Below, piece by piece: positions 40,004 through 49,505 of a stretch of DNA of 64,000 nt (the first letter of the stretch is position 1; each line of letters opens with the position of its first letter). The stretch spans positions 1 to 64,000 of the forward strand of contig CAWAFE010000041.1 of NCBI GenBank assembly GCA_963781215.1. Direction: 5' to 3'. Made by a program: the position numbers and the translations under genes. The stretch is from AP-15 sp963781215. Lineage in GTDB: Bacteria > Pseudomonadota > Alphaproteobacteria > ATCC43930 > CGMCC-115725. Under the pieces are notes generated by a model. That model was given only the letters and a program-made list of their open reading frames with translations, did not search any database and had not been told where the DNA came from.

Positions 40004-42386
40004 GTGGCCGATTTACCGAAAGCCGATCTTGCTTGGAATGTCCCTGCCGTCCACGAGATTCCGCGGCAGGCGAGCCGCGGCCGAATGCTGCGAAGCGCGC
40101 TTCTCGGCTCGGTGGCGAGCCTGGTTGCCTCGGGCGATATGGCGCCGGTGGCGGCACAAGGCCTCTACGGGACGCCGCCGGCGGCCCCGGCGGACAGCGC
40201 CGCGCCGATGCAGTTGCCGACGATCGCGGTCCAAGGCGCCGAGGCAAGCCCGGCTACGGGCTACAAGGCCGACCAGCCGGGGCTCGGCAAGCTCACCGAG
40301 CCGCTTCTCAATACCCCGTTCACGGTCGAGACGGTGACCCGCCAGCTGATGGACGACCAGGGGGTCACGACGTTGCGCGACGCCTTGCGCAACGTCCCCG
40401 GCATCAGCCTCGCCGCGGGGGAAGGCTCCTCGCAGGGCGACAGCCTGACGATCCGCGGCTTTACCGCCCGCAATGACATTTTTCTCGACGGCATGCGCGA
40501 TTTTGGCAGCTATTACCGCGATCCGTTCTATCTGCAAGATATTCAAGTCCTTAAAGGTCCCGCTTCGATCCTGTTCGGCCGCGGCTCCACCGGCGGCGTC
40601 GTCGAGCAGGACAGCAAGCTGCCGACGCTCAGCCCGTTCGCAAACGGCACCTTGATGTTCGGGACCGATCGGACCAGGCGGGCAACGGCCGACGTCAACC
40701 AGCCGCTCCCCGATCTCGGCGAAGGATCGGCCTTGCGGCTCAATCTGATGGTGAACCAGAACGGCATCGCCGATCGGGATATCGTCCAATACAACCGGTT
40801 CGGCATCGCCCCGGCCCTGGTGCTGGGTCTCGGCACGCCGACCCGGTTGACCTTCACCTATCTTCATCTGTCCGAATACAACCAGCCGGATTATGGCCTC
40901 CCGTGGCTCTACAGCGCCACCCCAGGAACAACGTCCACAGCCATCGCCCGACCTCCGCCGCTGTCGCTGACGCAGAGCAACTATTACGGATTTGAGAACG
41001 GCAATTTTCTCCGCACCAGCGTCGACGTGCCGACGGTGAAGATCGAGCACGATTTCAGCGATTTCTTCACGGTCACCAATCAGCTCCGCTACGGCCACTA
41101 TTCCCGTGCGTTCAACATAACGGAACCGCAGAACTACACTCTGGCGAGCGCTCTTAAGCCCGGCGGGACCGGAACACTGATGCTGCTGCCACCTGGGACC
41201 CCGCTCGACTCAGTCATCATCTCGCGCAACCAGCTTGTCGGCAGTTCCGTCGAAACCTTTCTTGCCGACCAACTCGATTCGACGACCCGGTTCAATACCG
41301 GGTTTATTGGGCATACGCTGCGGGCCGGCATAGAGGTAGGGCGGGAGACTTCGGACCCGATCCGCTTCTCGACGATCGGGCCGTACAGCCTGACACCACT
41401 GCTCTTCCCCAACCCTCCGACCCCTACAACGCCCCTTCTATCAGTCGACCGACACCGCCACGACCGCGACGACGCAGGCGGTCTACGGCCTCGACACGAT
41501 GACTTTCACCGAACAATGGCAGCTGATGGCCGGACTGCGTTACGACCGGTTCAAGGCGCATTTCGGGCAGGTGACCTTTCCCAACCCCGTCACCGGCGCG
41601 AACTCCAGCCCCAACGGCGCCATCTTCAACCAGATCAACGGCATGGTCAGCTGGCGCAGCGCCCTTATTTACAAGCCGCTGCCAAACGGCACCATCTATG
41701 TCGACGGTGGCTCCTCGTTCAACCCGTCGGCCGAGGCGTTGTCGTTGTCGCTGGCGACCTCCCCCCTCCCGCCGGTGCAAAACCTTACCGCCGAGATCGG
41801 CAGCAAATGGGAGCTGCTCGACGGCGGCTTGTCGATCAACGGCTCGTTGTTCCGCACCGTCCAGCAAAACACTCGAGAGCCGGACCCCAACAACCCTCTG
41901 TTCAACATCCTGGCCGGAACCGCCGTCGCAAAGGGCGGTGAGCTGATCGCGACCGGCTACGTCACCCCGGCATGGGAGATCGTCGCCGGCTACGCCTACA
42001 CGTTTAGCGAGATCACCAAATCTCCAACCGTCGGGCTGCTCAGCGACCTAGGCAAGCCACTTGCCAATGTGCCCCGGCATACCGCCAACCTTTGGACGAC
42101 CTACAAATTCCCGTTCCAGCTGGAAGTGGGGGGCGGGCTCAACGTCGTCTCCAGCCGGTTTGCCGCATCGACCCCGGTCAACGTCGGCGGCGTCGCTTTT
42201 ATGAAGGAGGCGCCCGGCTATTGGACAGTCGGCCTGATGGCCCGCTACCCGTTGGCTCCGCATGTATCTCTGCAGCTCAACCTCAACAACCTGACCAACA
42301 ACCAATTCTACGACCTGTTGCACCCCGCGCATGTCGTCCCGGGCGCCGGCCGGACAGCGCTACTGACGTTGAATTTCAGCTATTGA
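40004..42386 (+). CDS. TonB-dependent siderophore receptor, Fiu-like (one frame break)
   Basis: An outer-membrane receptor of about 790 residues, most like Fiu/catecholate siderophore receptors. GTG 40004 has GGAG 8 bases upstream; ATG 40085 is an alternative closer to the signal sequence. The TonB-box region and plug include TVETVTRQLMDDQGVTTLRD, ALRNVPGISLAAGEG, RGFTARNDIFLDGMRDFGSY and VLKGPASILFGRGSTGG. The frame changes near 41420-41445 and resumes as FYQSTDTATTATTQAVYGLD. The break is in phase with one extra base or two missing ones within C-runs. The C-terminal strand ends ALLTLNFSY, a proper barrel terminus. It heads the structural genes of a complete operon with its own ExbB-ExbD-TonB. 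Confidence 0.9.
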
Positions 42387-42398
42387 GGGGAGCGATTT

Positions 42399-43079
42399 TT
42401 GCTGGCTCGAATTCCGAACGTGCTCGATGCCGATCAGCTGGCGACGTTCCGCATGGCCTTGCTCGGGGCCGAGTGGGTCGATGGGCGGGTCACCGCCGGG
42501 CATCGTTTCGGGCGGGTAAAGCGTAACCGGCAGCTGCCGGATCGCCACCCCGCCGCGCGACGCCTCGGCGAAACGATCCTGGGCGCCCTGGAAAGGAGCC
42601 CGCTGTTCATCTCGGCGGCGTTGCCGCTGAAAATCGTGCCACCGCTGTTCAACCGGTACGAAGACGGCGAGACCTATGGCGACCACGTCGACGGCGCCGT
42701 TTGGCCGATCCCCGGCACCCCGCATCGCGTTCGCACCGATCTGTCGGCGACCCTGTTTCTCAACGCTCCCGAGGACTATGACGGCGGCGAGCTCGTCGTC
42801 ACCGACACCTATGGCGCCCATCGGGTCAAGCTGCCGGCGGGCGACATGATCCTTTACCCCGGCACCAGCCTGCACCGGGTCGAGCCGGTGACCCGCGGCG
42901 TGCGCTTGGCATCGTTCTTTTGGATCGAAAGCATGGTCCGGGAGGACAGCCAGCGGACATTGCTGTTCGATCTCGACACGGCGATCCGGGAGCTGACCGC
43001 AGTGGCGCCGCAGTACTCGGCGGTGGACCGGCTGCTCAACGTTTACCATAACCTGCTGCGGCACTGGGCCAACACATGA
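42399..43079 (+). CDS. PKHD-type 2-oxoglutarate/Fe(II) hydroxylase, PiuC/YbiX-like
   Basis: A 226-residue non-haem iron dioxygenase of the YbiX/PiuC group, which is linked to TonB-dependent siderophore receptors of the Fiu/PiuA type and may modify ligands or siderophores. TTG 42399 has GGGGAG about 6 bases upstream, 12 bp after the receptor stop. Fe(II) ligands are His and Asp in YGDHVDGAVW and the distal His in GTSLHRVEPV; the 2-oxoglutarate Arg is in VTRGVRLASFFW. It overlaps the next gene by ATGA. Confidence 0.93.
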   Translation: MLARIPNVLDADQLATFRMALLGAEWVDGRVTAGHRFGRVKRNRQLPDRHPAARRLGETILGALERSPLFISAALPLKIVPPLFNRYEDGETYGDHVDGAVWPIPGTPHRVRTDLSATLFLNAPEDYDGGELVVTDTYGAHRVKLPAGDMILYPGTSLHRVEPVTRGVRLASFFWIESMVREDSQRTLLFDLDTAIRELTAVAPQYSAVDRLLNVYHNLLRHWANT

Positions 43080-44260
43080 CCCGACGCATCATCGTCCGGC
43101 TCCATTTGTGGATTGGCCTCACGCTGTGCATTCCGCTGGCCGTCATCGGGTTGACAGGCAGCATCCTGGTCTTCGAGGACGAACTGCAGGGGACGGCCGC
43201 CAATCGCGATGTCCATCCCGGACAGATGCGTTTGGCGGCCGAAATTATCGCCGCGGCCGGCGCCGTCGCGCCGCCGGGCTTCTCCCCCTCGATTTATTTG
43301 CCGCCGGCGGCACCGGGGTCGTTGGCGTCGGTTCGGCTCACGCCGCCGCAACGCGAGGGTCCGGGTTTTGAGTCGGTTAGGGTACGTGTCGATCCGGTTA
43401 CGCTGGAAGCCGTGATGGATCGGCAAGCCGGTTTGCTGCGGCAGATTTTCTATCTGCATTCGACGCTGTTGCTGAAGAACCGGGAGGGGAGGCAGCTGAC
43501 CGGCTGGCTGGGCGTGGTCATGCTGCTGATGGGGGTCAGCGGCTTTGTCAATTGGTGGCCTCGTCGCGGCAGTTGGCGATCGGCCTTTGCGGTGACTCGG
43601 CAAGCGAGCGGCTATCGACTGCAGCGCGAATTGCACGGCGCTGGCGGGATCTGGGGGCTCGCCGTCTTTCTCACCGTGAGCTTCGCCGGCGTTTATCTCG
43701 CTTTTCCGGATACGGTCCGCAGCGCTGTGGACCTCGCCTTCCCGACCCGGGATCTAAGAGCGGCAGCCAACCAGGCTCGGGTTGCCCCGGTTTCAGGTGT
43801 GACGCCGGCGAATGTCGACGAGGCGACTGCGCTTGCCCAAGCCGAAATCCCGGGAGCCCAAATCGGCCTCGTATCTTTGCCGGCGAAGCCGGATCGACCC
43901 TACCGGATCACCCTGTTCCGCCCCGGTCAGGATCGCAGGACACCGGCGGTCACTGTGCTTGTCGATCCCTGGACTCGCCGGGTCGTCGACACCTACGACC
44001 CGCAGCGGTTCAGCCTCGGAGAAAGAATTATCGCTTGGCAGCACGCGCTGCACGCCGGCCAGGGCCTGGGCTGGGTCTGGAAGATTCTCGTCTTCCTGTC
44101 GGGTCTTTTGCCGCTGCTGTTCACCGTTTCCGGCGTCGCGATGTGGCGGTTGAAGCGGCAGCGCAAGCTGCCCACCGAGCCTGGACGGCTCGTTCTCGAT
44201 CGAGTGGGCGCGGCCCAGGAGGGCCGCCGAATGAAAACGGCCAGGAGGGCCGCCGAATGA
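43076..44260 (+). CDS. PepSY-associated membrane protein, iron-uptake type
   Basis: A 394-residue inner-membrane protein of the PepSY-TM family (PiuB/FhuF-partner-like), usually encoded with siderophore receptors and proposed to reduce or release iron from siderophores in the periplasm. The N-terminal helix follows RRIIVRLHLWIGLTLCIPLA, and further helices occur at about residues 135-160, 195-215 and 335-360 (LVFLSGLLPLLFTVSGVAMW). Conserved His residues (RLHLW, LHSTLL, WQHALHAG) could bind haem or metal. It overlaps genes on both sides by ATGA, so the operon is tightly coupled. Confidence 0.88.
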   Translation: MTRRIIVRLHLWIGLTLCIPLAVIGLTGSILVFEDELQGTAANRDVHPGQMRLAAEIIAAAGAVAPPGFSPSIYLPPAAPGSLASVRLTPPQREGPGFESVRVRVDPVTLEAVMDRQAGLLRQIFYLHSTLLLKNREGRQLTGWLGVVMLLMGVSGFVNWWPRRGSWRSAFAVTRQASGYRLQRELHGAGGIWGLAVFLTVSFAGVYLAFPDTVRSAVDLAFPTRDLRAAANQARVAPVSGVTPANVDEATALAQAEIPGAQIGLVSLPAKPDRPYRITLFRPGQDRRTPAVTVLVDPWTRRVVDTYDPQRFSLGERIIAWQHALHAGQGLGWVWKILVFLSGLLPLLFTVSGVAMWRLKRQRKLPTEPGRLVLDRVGAAQEGRRMKTARRAAE

Positions 44261-44263
44261 AAA
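44215..44263 (+). repeat. 26-bp tandem duplication of a ribosome site and start codon
   Basis: The 23-base string beginning ccaggagggccgccgaatga occurs at 44215-44237 and again at 44241-44263, offset 26 bp. Each copy contains GGAGG, a 7-base spacer and ATGAAAA. The second copy provides the exbB start; the first copy's ATG (44231) is in frame with the upstream PepSY gene and out of frame with exbB. The duplication therefore also altered the PepSY C-terminus. Confidence 0.88.
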
Positions 44264-45060
44264 GAGCAGAAAAGTTTTTCGCAGCCGCGTGTCTTTTCGC
44301 GGCGGGATTGGCTACGACCGCCGCCTGGGCGCAGGACGAGTCGGCGCCGCGCGCAGCGGCGCTGCAAGCATCGCTGCCGCGCGACCTGTCGCCCTGGGGC
44401 ATGTTTTTGTCGGCCAATCACGTCGTCAAAGCGGTTATCTTGGGGCTCGCCCTCGCTTCCGTACTCACCTGGACCGTCGGTCTCGCAAAGGCGGTCGAGC
44501 TCACCACGTTGGGCCGCAGACTGCAGCGGGCCTTGGCGCTGCTCGACGGCAAGCGGTCGCTCGAAGAGGCGGGCCAGGCGTTGCGCGAGGGCGGCCCGGC
44601 CGCCGAGCTCGTCCAGGCTGCCGTCGCCGAAGCAGCCAGCTCGACCGACGGCTCGCCGGACGGCATCAAAGAGCGGGTCGCTTCGCGGCTGGAGCGAATC
44701 GAGGCGACCGCCGGCCGGCGGATGGCGCGAGGCACCGGCGTGCTGGCGACGATCGGGGCGACAGCGCCTTTTATCGGCCTTTTCGGCACCGTCTGGGGGA
44801 TCATGGACAGCTTTGTCGGAATTTCGAAGGCGCAGACGACCAACTTGGCGGTGGTCGCCCCCGGCATCGCCGAGGCGTTGCTTGCGACCGCCATCGGGCT
44901 CATCGCCGCGATCCCGGCGGTGGTCATATACAACCTGTTCGCCCGGCGGACGGCGGGCTGCCGCGCCTTGGTGGGCGACATCGCGGCGGCGGTGATTCGG
45001 CTGGTGTCGCGCGATCTCGACCGCGTCCGGCCTTTGCCCAAGTTGCGCGCCGCCGAGTAG
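44257..45060 (+). CDS. exbB: ExbB, TonB-system proton channel subunit
   Basis: A 267-residue MotA/TolQ/ExbB family protein that with ExbD converts proton flow into TonB movement. ATG 44257 is preceded by GGAGG and overlaps the PepSY stop. A cleavable signal sequence (AAACLFAAGLATTAAWA) precedes the first membrane helix near residues 58-78, the long-ExbB layout common in alphaproteobacteria. The family core is GVLATIGATAPFIGLFGTVW, then GIAEALLATAIGLIAAIPAV, with the conserved Thr-containing helices. It is followed 4 bp later by exbD. Confidence 0.95.
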   Translation: MKRAEKFFAAACLFAAGLATTAAWAQDESAPRAAALQASLPRDLSPWGMFLSANHVVKAVILGLALASVLTWTVGLAKAVELTTLGRRLQRALALLDGKRSLEEAGQALREGGPAAELVQAAVAEAASSTDGSPDGIKERVASRLERIEATAGRRMARGTGVLATIGATAPFIGLFGTVWGIMDSFVGISKAQTTNLAVVAPGIAEALLATAIGLIAAIPAVVIYNLFARRTAGCRALVGDIAAAVIRLVSRDLDRVRPLPKLRAAE

Positions 45061-45064
45061 CACG

Positions 45065-45490
45065 ATGGCGATCCGCCTCGACCACGGCGCCGACGAACTC
45101 TCCGAGGTGCACGAAATCAACGTCACGCCGTTCATCGACGTGATGCTGGTGCTGCTGATCATCTTCATGGTCGCGGCACCCTTGGCGACGGTCGACGTCG
45201 CGGTCGACCTGCCGGTCTCGACGGCCGAGAAGCAGCCGCGCCCGGACAAACCGCTGTTCCTGACGCTGAAGGCTGACCATTCGCTGGCGCTCGGCGACGC
45301 CCAGGTGGCCGAGGATGATCTCGGCGCCGCGCTGAATAGCGCGTCCGGCGACGACAAGGAGCAGCGCATCTTCTTGCGAGCGGACAAGACAGTCGATTAC
45401 GGCGCGTTGATGGAGCTGATGAACCGGCTGCGCAGCATCGGCTATCTCAAGGTGGCGCTGGTCGGGCTCGATTCCGGCGAGCGCCGATGA
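45065..45490 (+). CDS. exbD: ExbD, TonB-system proton channel subunit
   Basis: A 141-residue single-pass inner-membrane protein. The helix INVTPFIDVMLVLLIIFMVA carries the essential proton-binding Asp in PFIDVMLVL. The periplasmic domain follows, with IFLRADKTVDYGALMELMNR. It overlaps the following tonB gene by ATGA and forms the ExbB-ExbD complex with the product of the gene just upstream. Confidence 0.95.
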   Translation: MAIRLDHGADELSEVHEINVTPFIDVMLVLLIIFMVAAPLATVDVAVDLPVSTAEKQPRPDKPLFLTLKADHSLALGDAQVAEDDLGAALNSASGDDKEQRIFLRADKTVDYGALMELMNRLRSIGYLKVALVGLDSGERR

Positions 45491-46284
45491 GCGTTGCCGC
45501 CGACCCGGTTGGTGGCCGCGACCGCAGCGAAACCGCCCGGTGGGCGGCAAGCCTGCTGGTCGTGCTGGCCCTGCATGGTGCACTCGTATTGCTGGTGATG
45601 CGCCACCGGGTTGGGATCGAACCGATCGGGACACCTCCGGTCGCGGTGTTGATCGATCTGCCGCCGGCGCCCCCGGCGGCACCGGAACCGGCTCCCGCAG
45701 CCGAACCGGTCGCTTCGGAGCCGCTACCGGCAGAACCGGAACCGCCGCCGCTTCCCGAACCCGAGCCCTTGCTTCCCAAGGTCGAGCCGAGCCCGACAGC
45801 GCACCCCCCGGTCGCGTTGCCCATGTCGCCGCCAAAACCCAGGCGCCAGACGAAACCCGTGGAAAGACCGCCACTACCCCGGCCGCCGCGGCCCGCTCCG
45901 GTCCCGGCGATGCCGACGCCGGCAATTCCCGCGCCGCCTGCGGCGATCGAGACACCACCAGGACCGGCCAGTTCGGTCGCTAGCACGCGCACGACCTGGC
46001 AAGCACAACTCCTCGCCTGGCTGGAGCGACATAAGCACTACCCGCGCGTCGCCCAGGAGCAGCATCAACAGGGCGTGGCAGTGCTTCGCTTCACGCTCGA
46101 CCGCCAGGGCCGGATCCTCTCCTACACGCTCGACCGAAGCTCAGGTTTCTCGCTGCTCGACCAGGAGGTGCTCGAACTCATCCAGCGCGCGCAACCGGTA
46201 CCGCCACCGCCGCCGGACGTCGCCGGCGAGCGGATCGAGGTGCTCGTTCCAGTGTCGTTCTCGCTGCACCGAGGCGGACGGTAG
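45487..46284 (+). CDS. tonB: TonB energy transducer
   Basis: A 265-residue TonB. The N-terminal anchor (SLLVVLALHGALVLLVM) includes the His that matters for ExbD coupling. A long Pro/Glu then Pro/Lys/Arg-rich spacer spans about residues 55-165. The C-terminal domain (about 170-265) shows LLAWLERHKHYPRVAQEQHQ and GVAVLRFTLDRQGRILSYTL, ending in a final strand VLVPVSFSLHR. It closes the seven-gene iron operon and energises the receptor at 40004. Confidence 0.94.
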   Translation: MSVAADPVGGRDRSETARWAASLLVVLALHGALVLLVMRHRVGIEPIGTPPVAVLIDLPPAPPAAPEPAPAAEPVASEPLPAEPEPPPLPEPEPLLPKVEPSPTAHPPVALPMSPPKPRRQTKPVERPPLPRPPRPAPVPAMPTPAIPAPPAAIETPPGPASSVASTRTTWQAQLLAWLERHKHYPRVAQEQHQQGVAVLRFTLDRQGRILSYTLDRSSGFSLLDQEVLELIQRAQPVPPPPPDVAGERIEVLVPVSFSLHRGGR

Positions 46285-46306
46285 GCTGCCGCGGAGAGCA
46301 GCGACG

Positions 46307-46888
46307 TTATTGCGGCAGCTGGTATCCGACCTTGGCTTCGATCTCCAGGGTCTTCTGCACTGCCCGGCGCGCCATCATGCGGTCGTAATGGGCCGAGAGA
46401 CCGGGATAGGTCTGCGGCGCCGGGTGCAAGGAATCGACAAAGCGCCAGTAGAGGCGAAAGAGGTGGATGTCGGCGATCGAATATCGCCCGACCGTCCACT
46501 CCCGCCGGGCCAGGCGTTGCTCGGCGAGGCCGAACACCTCCTTCCAGCGCTCGACGCCGTTCCGGCGCGCCGGGTGGATCGTCGAGGCGATGAACGACAT
46601 CCACGAGATCGCCTGCGCCTCGGCCTCGGTCCCACCAGTCGGCCACAGACCCGCCTCGGGATAGGTCCGGGCGAGGTAATAGAGAACCCCCGCCACCTCG
46701 GTCATCGGCCGGCCGTCGACGAGCAAGGTCGGCACCTTGCCCTCGGGATTGACCGTGAGGTATTCAGGCGAGTGCTGCTCCTTTTTGGCAAAGGAAATCC
46801 AGCGGCTCTCGAACGGCACGCCGATCTCGTGCAAAGCGATATGCGGCGCCATCGAGCTCGACCCAGGCGACAGGTACACCGTGAGCAT
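46307..46888 (-). CDS. glutathione S-transferase family protein
   Basis: A 193-residue cytosolic GST-fold protein. ATG 46888 has an excellent AGAGGAGG site; the open frame upstream lacks one. The thioredoxin-like domain starts LTVYLSPGSSSMAPHIALHE, with a Ser-rich catalytic loop, the cis-proline motif GKVPTLLV and the gamma-Glu contact MTEVAGVLYYL. The all-alpha C-terminal domain has the N-capping motif YSIADIHLF. It resembles GstA/beta-class bacterial enzymes; substrate is unknown. It is convergent with tonB, separated by 22 bp. Confidence 0.9.
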   Translation of the reverse strand: MLTVYLSPGSSSMAPHIALHEIGVPFESRWISFAKKEQHSPEYLTVNPEGKVPTLLVDGRPMTEVAGVLYYLARTYPEAGLWPTGGTEAEAQAISWMSFIASTIHPARRNGVERWKEVFGLAEQRLARREWTVGRYSIADIHLFRLYWRFVDSLHPAPQTYPGLSAHYDRMMARRAVQKTLEIEAKVGYQLPQ

Positions 46889-47173
46889 CGGTCCTCCTCT
46901 CTTTGAATGCGCCAACGGATCGTTACGTGGGCGCCCGGGCGCGTCAACGGCCTCGCAGTGGAACTGCATCCCTGGCGCGACCCGCTCCGCGCCCGGAGTT
47001 GCCCGGCGAGGTCAAGCATGCCAGACATGTAAACTGTGCAAATCCATGCACGATAAGGCGTGGATATCATATGCTTGCTTACGATAGGGCTGGGGTGCCT
47101 ATTATCGGCGATTTGGTCGATTGAGGCTTGGCGCACAGTCAGGCTATCTTCAGGTTGTCGCGGAGGAGAGGTA

Positions 47174-47959
47174 ATGCCGACGGGTACCAGGTGGACCGAG
47201 ACGGTCGTCGAAATCGCCGGGTCGAAGATGCATCTCGCCCGCGCCGGCAGCGGCCGGCCGGTCCTGGTGCTGCATCACGACATCGGCAGCCCGGAGCGGC
47301 TGGAATTCTATGACGAGCTCGCGGGTCGTTTCGATGTGCTCGTGCCGCATCATCCAGGCTACGGCAAGTCGGAGCGCCCGCAATGGCTGCGCAGCGTACG
47401 CGACGTGGCCGTCATGCACCAATGGCTGCTCTCGCATCTCGGCGTCGAGCGGCCCTCGCTCATCGGTCTCGGCTTTGGCGGCTGGATCGCGGCCGAGATG
47501 GCGACGATGGCGCCGCGCGATCTGCACCGGCTGGTGCTGGTGGGTGCGATGGGTCTGAAGCCGCCCGAGGGCGACATCTTCGACCAGGCGATCGTCAGCT
47601 ATCTCGACTATGCCCGCGCCGGCTTTCATGACCAAGAGGCCTTCGCCCGGATCTACGGCGACGTGTCCACCGATCAGCTTGTCGATTGGGACATCTGCCG
47701 CGAGATGTGCTTCCGCATCGCCTGGAAGCCCTACATGTACAGCCAGACCCTGCCGCATCTGCTGGGCGGGGTGCGCGCGCCGGCCCTTGTCGTCTGGGGC
47801 GACGACGACAAGATCGTGCCGCAGAGCGCCGGCGAGAAATACGCGGCACTGCTGCCCAACGCGCGGTTCGAGCGGGTGCGCGCCGCTGGGCATTGCGTCG
47901 AGATGGAACAGCCGGCCGAGCTCGCGCGGCTCGTCACCGCGTTTGTCGATCAGAACTAG
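47174..47959 (+). CDS. alpha/beta hydrolase-fold protein with Gly at the nucleophile position
   Basis: A 261-residue alpha/beta hydrolase. ATG 47174 follows GGAGGAGAGG; the frame is open upstream but unsupported. Fold landmarks are VLVLHHDIGSPERLEFYDEL (HxG-type oxyanion loop with HHDIG), VPHHPGYGKSERP, the acid turn VVWGDDDKIVP and the His in AAGHCVEMEQP. The nucleophile elbow reads GLGFGGW, so the usual Ser is Gly. The protein may be a non-hydrolytic or lyase-type member, or may use another residue. It lies 30 bp upstream of the flavin-dependent oxidoreductase, with which it is probably cotranscribed. Confidence 0.88.
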   Translation: MPTGTRWTETVVEIAGSKMHLARAGSGRPVLVLHHDIGSPERLEFYDELAGRFDVLVPHHPGYGKSERPQWLRSVRDVAVMHQWLLSHLGVERPSLIGLGFGGWIAAEMATMAPRDLHRLVLVGAMGLKPPEGDIFDQAIVSYLDYARAGFHDQEAFARIYGDVSTDQLVDWDICREMCFRIAWKPYMYSQTLPHLLGGVRAPALVVWGDDDKIVPQSAGEKYAALLPNARFERVRAAGHCVEMEQPAELARLVTAFVDQN

Positions 47960-47989
47960 CCGCGCCCTCGGCGGCGCAAGGAGGAAATC

Positions 47990-49231
47990 ATGCATGTGAT
48001 GTATTTCACCGAGCAGCCGATGTCGGCTTATCCGGCGGATATCGGGCTCGATTTCGGCGCCACCGCGCTGATGTTCTCGAACAAGTACTTCGACCCGGTG
48101 GCCGGCAGCCGGCTCTACAACGAATACCTCGAGCAGTACATCTATGCCGAGGAGATGGGTGTCGAAGGCTTCATGCTGAACGAGCACCACAACGCGCCGT
48201 TCTGCATGCAGGCGAAGTGCAACATCTTCGCCTCGATCCTCGCCGCGGTGACGAAGAAGGCGAAGATCGTCCTCTTGGGTAACCCGCTGCCTTTGGCCGA
48301 GAACCCGGTGCGGCTCGCCGAAGAATTGGCGATGATCGACATGATCTCAAAGGGGCGGCTGGTTTCGGGCTTTGTCCGCGGCGGCGGCCAGGAGCAATTG
48401 GCCAACGGCGTCAGCCCCGCCTATAACCGCGAGCGTTTCGAGGAGGCGCATGATCTCGTCGTCGCCGCCTGGACCCGGCAGGGCCCGTTCCGCTGGGAAG
48501 GGACGCATTACCAGCACCGCGTCGTCAACCCCTGGGCGGTGCCGCTGCAAAAGCCCTATCCGCGGGTGTGGATCCCGGGGGTGCTGAGCAAGGAGACGAT
48601 CATCTGGGCGGCCAAGCAGCGCTACCCCTATATCGCGCTCAACACCTCGATCGAGGCGACCAAGGCCATCTGGAAGCTCTATGACGAGGTCGCACTCGAC
48701 GTCGGCTACGAGGCCGGGCCGCAGAACCGCGGCTATCTGCAGCAGGTCCATGTCTCCGACAGCGAGGAGAAAGCCGAGAAGAACGCCCGCCAGTTCCTGT
48801 GGATGCAGGGCGAGTTCACCGGCTTGGCGCATCCCGTATGGTCGAGCCCGTCCGGCTATTTCTCGCCCGAGCATCGCCGCCAGTTCGTCGAGTTCGCGGT
48901 CGGCCGGGCCGAGAGCCCGCGCGGCCGGCCGACCTTCGAGCGGCAGGTGGCCGACGGCCGGGTCATCTACGGCACGCCCAAGACGGTCATCCCGAAAATG
49001 CGTCACATCCTCGAAGAGACCCGGCCTAGCATCTACGGGCTGTGGGGCAATGACGGCAACGTCAGCAACGAGGACGCGCGCACCTGCATCCGCCTCCTCG
49101 GTCAGGAGGTGATGCCGGCGATGCGCGAGATCGGCAAGGAATTGGGCCTGACGGACCCCTTCGAGGCCGACGCCCCGGTGCACCTGAAATACTCGACCGA
49201 CCTCCGCCGGATGCCGCAAGCCGCCGAGTAG
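47990..49231 (+). CDS. LLM-class flavin-dependent oxidoreductase
   Basis: A 413-residue bacterial luciferase-like monooxygenase using reduced FMN or F420-like flavin. An AAGGAGG site precedes ATG 47990. The TIM-barrel family blocks are YIYAEEMGVEGFMLNEHHNA, then LGNPLPLAENPVRLAEELAM, DMISKGRLVSGFVRGGG and the C-terminal VIYGTPKTVIPKM. The alpha/beta hydrolase immediately upstream suggests a two-step catabolic or detoxifying route, with oxygenation followed by hydrolysis. A dedicated flavin reductase is not seen nearby. Substrate is unknown. Confidence 0.92.
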   Translation: MHVMYFTEQPMSAYPADIGLDFGATALMFSNKYFDPVAGSRLYNEYLEQYIYAEEMGVEGFMLNEHHNAPFCMQAKCNIFASILAAVTKKAKIVLLGNPLPLAENPVRLAEELAMIDMISKGRLVSGFVRGGGQEQLANGVSPAYNRERFEEAHDLVVAAWTRQGPFRWEGTHYQHRVVNPWAVPLQKPYPRVWIPGVLSKETIIWAAKQRYPYIALNTSIEATKAIWKLYDEVALDVGYEAGPQNRGYLQQVHVSDSEEKAEKNARQFLWMQGEFTGLAHPVWSSPSGYFSPEHRRQFVEFAVGRAESPRGRPTFERQVADGRVIYGTPKTVIPKMRHILEETRPSIYGLWGNDGNVSNEDARTCIRLLGQEVMPAMREIGKELGLTDPFEADAPVHLKYSTDLRRMPQAAE

Positions 49232-49505
49232 CTTTTTCTCCGCCGGCGTCGGCCGGGCCGCGGGTCAGGCCAGGTTGACGCCGGCGATCATCGCCGCGGC
49301 GAACCGCAGGGCCGCACCGAGCGGTGTGCTGAGACGCGCTCCCCGGCGCGTCGCGCCGCGGACGCAGCCCTCGGCAATGCTGAAACGAATTATCAGTAAA
49401 TTCTCCGTCTATACTCCAGCTTCCCGTCTGTACGCGGTCACCGACAGGGCGATTGATGCCGCGCCCATATTTTGCTGGTGTTGTCGGAGGCGGGCGGCTG
49501 GCTGA

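Noticed and set aside
46285..46319. Inverted repeat GCTGCCGC / GCGGCAGC between convergent tonB and GST genes, as a shared terminator
   Set aside because: The 8-bp stem has a 19-base loop, no T-run, and one arm lies in the GST coding end.
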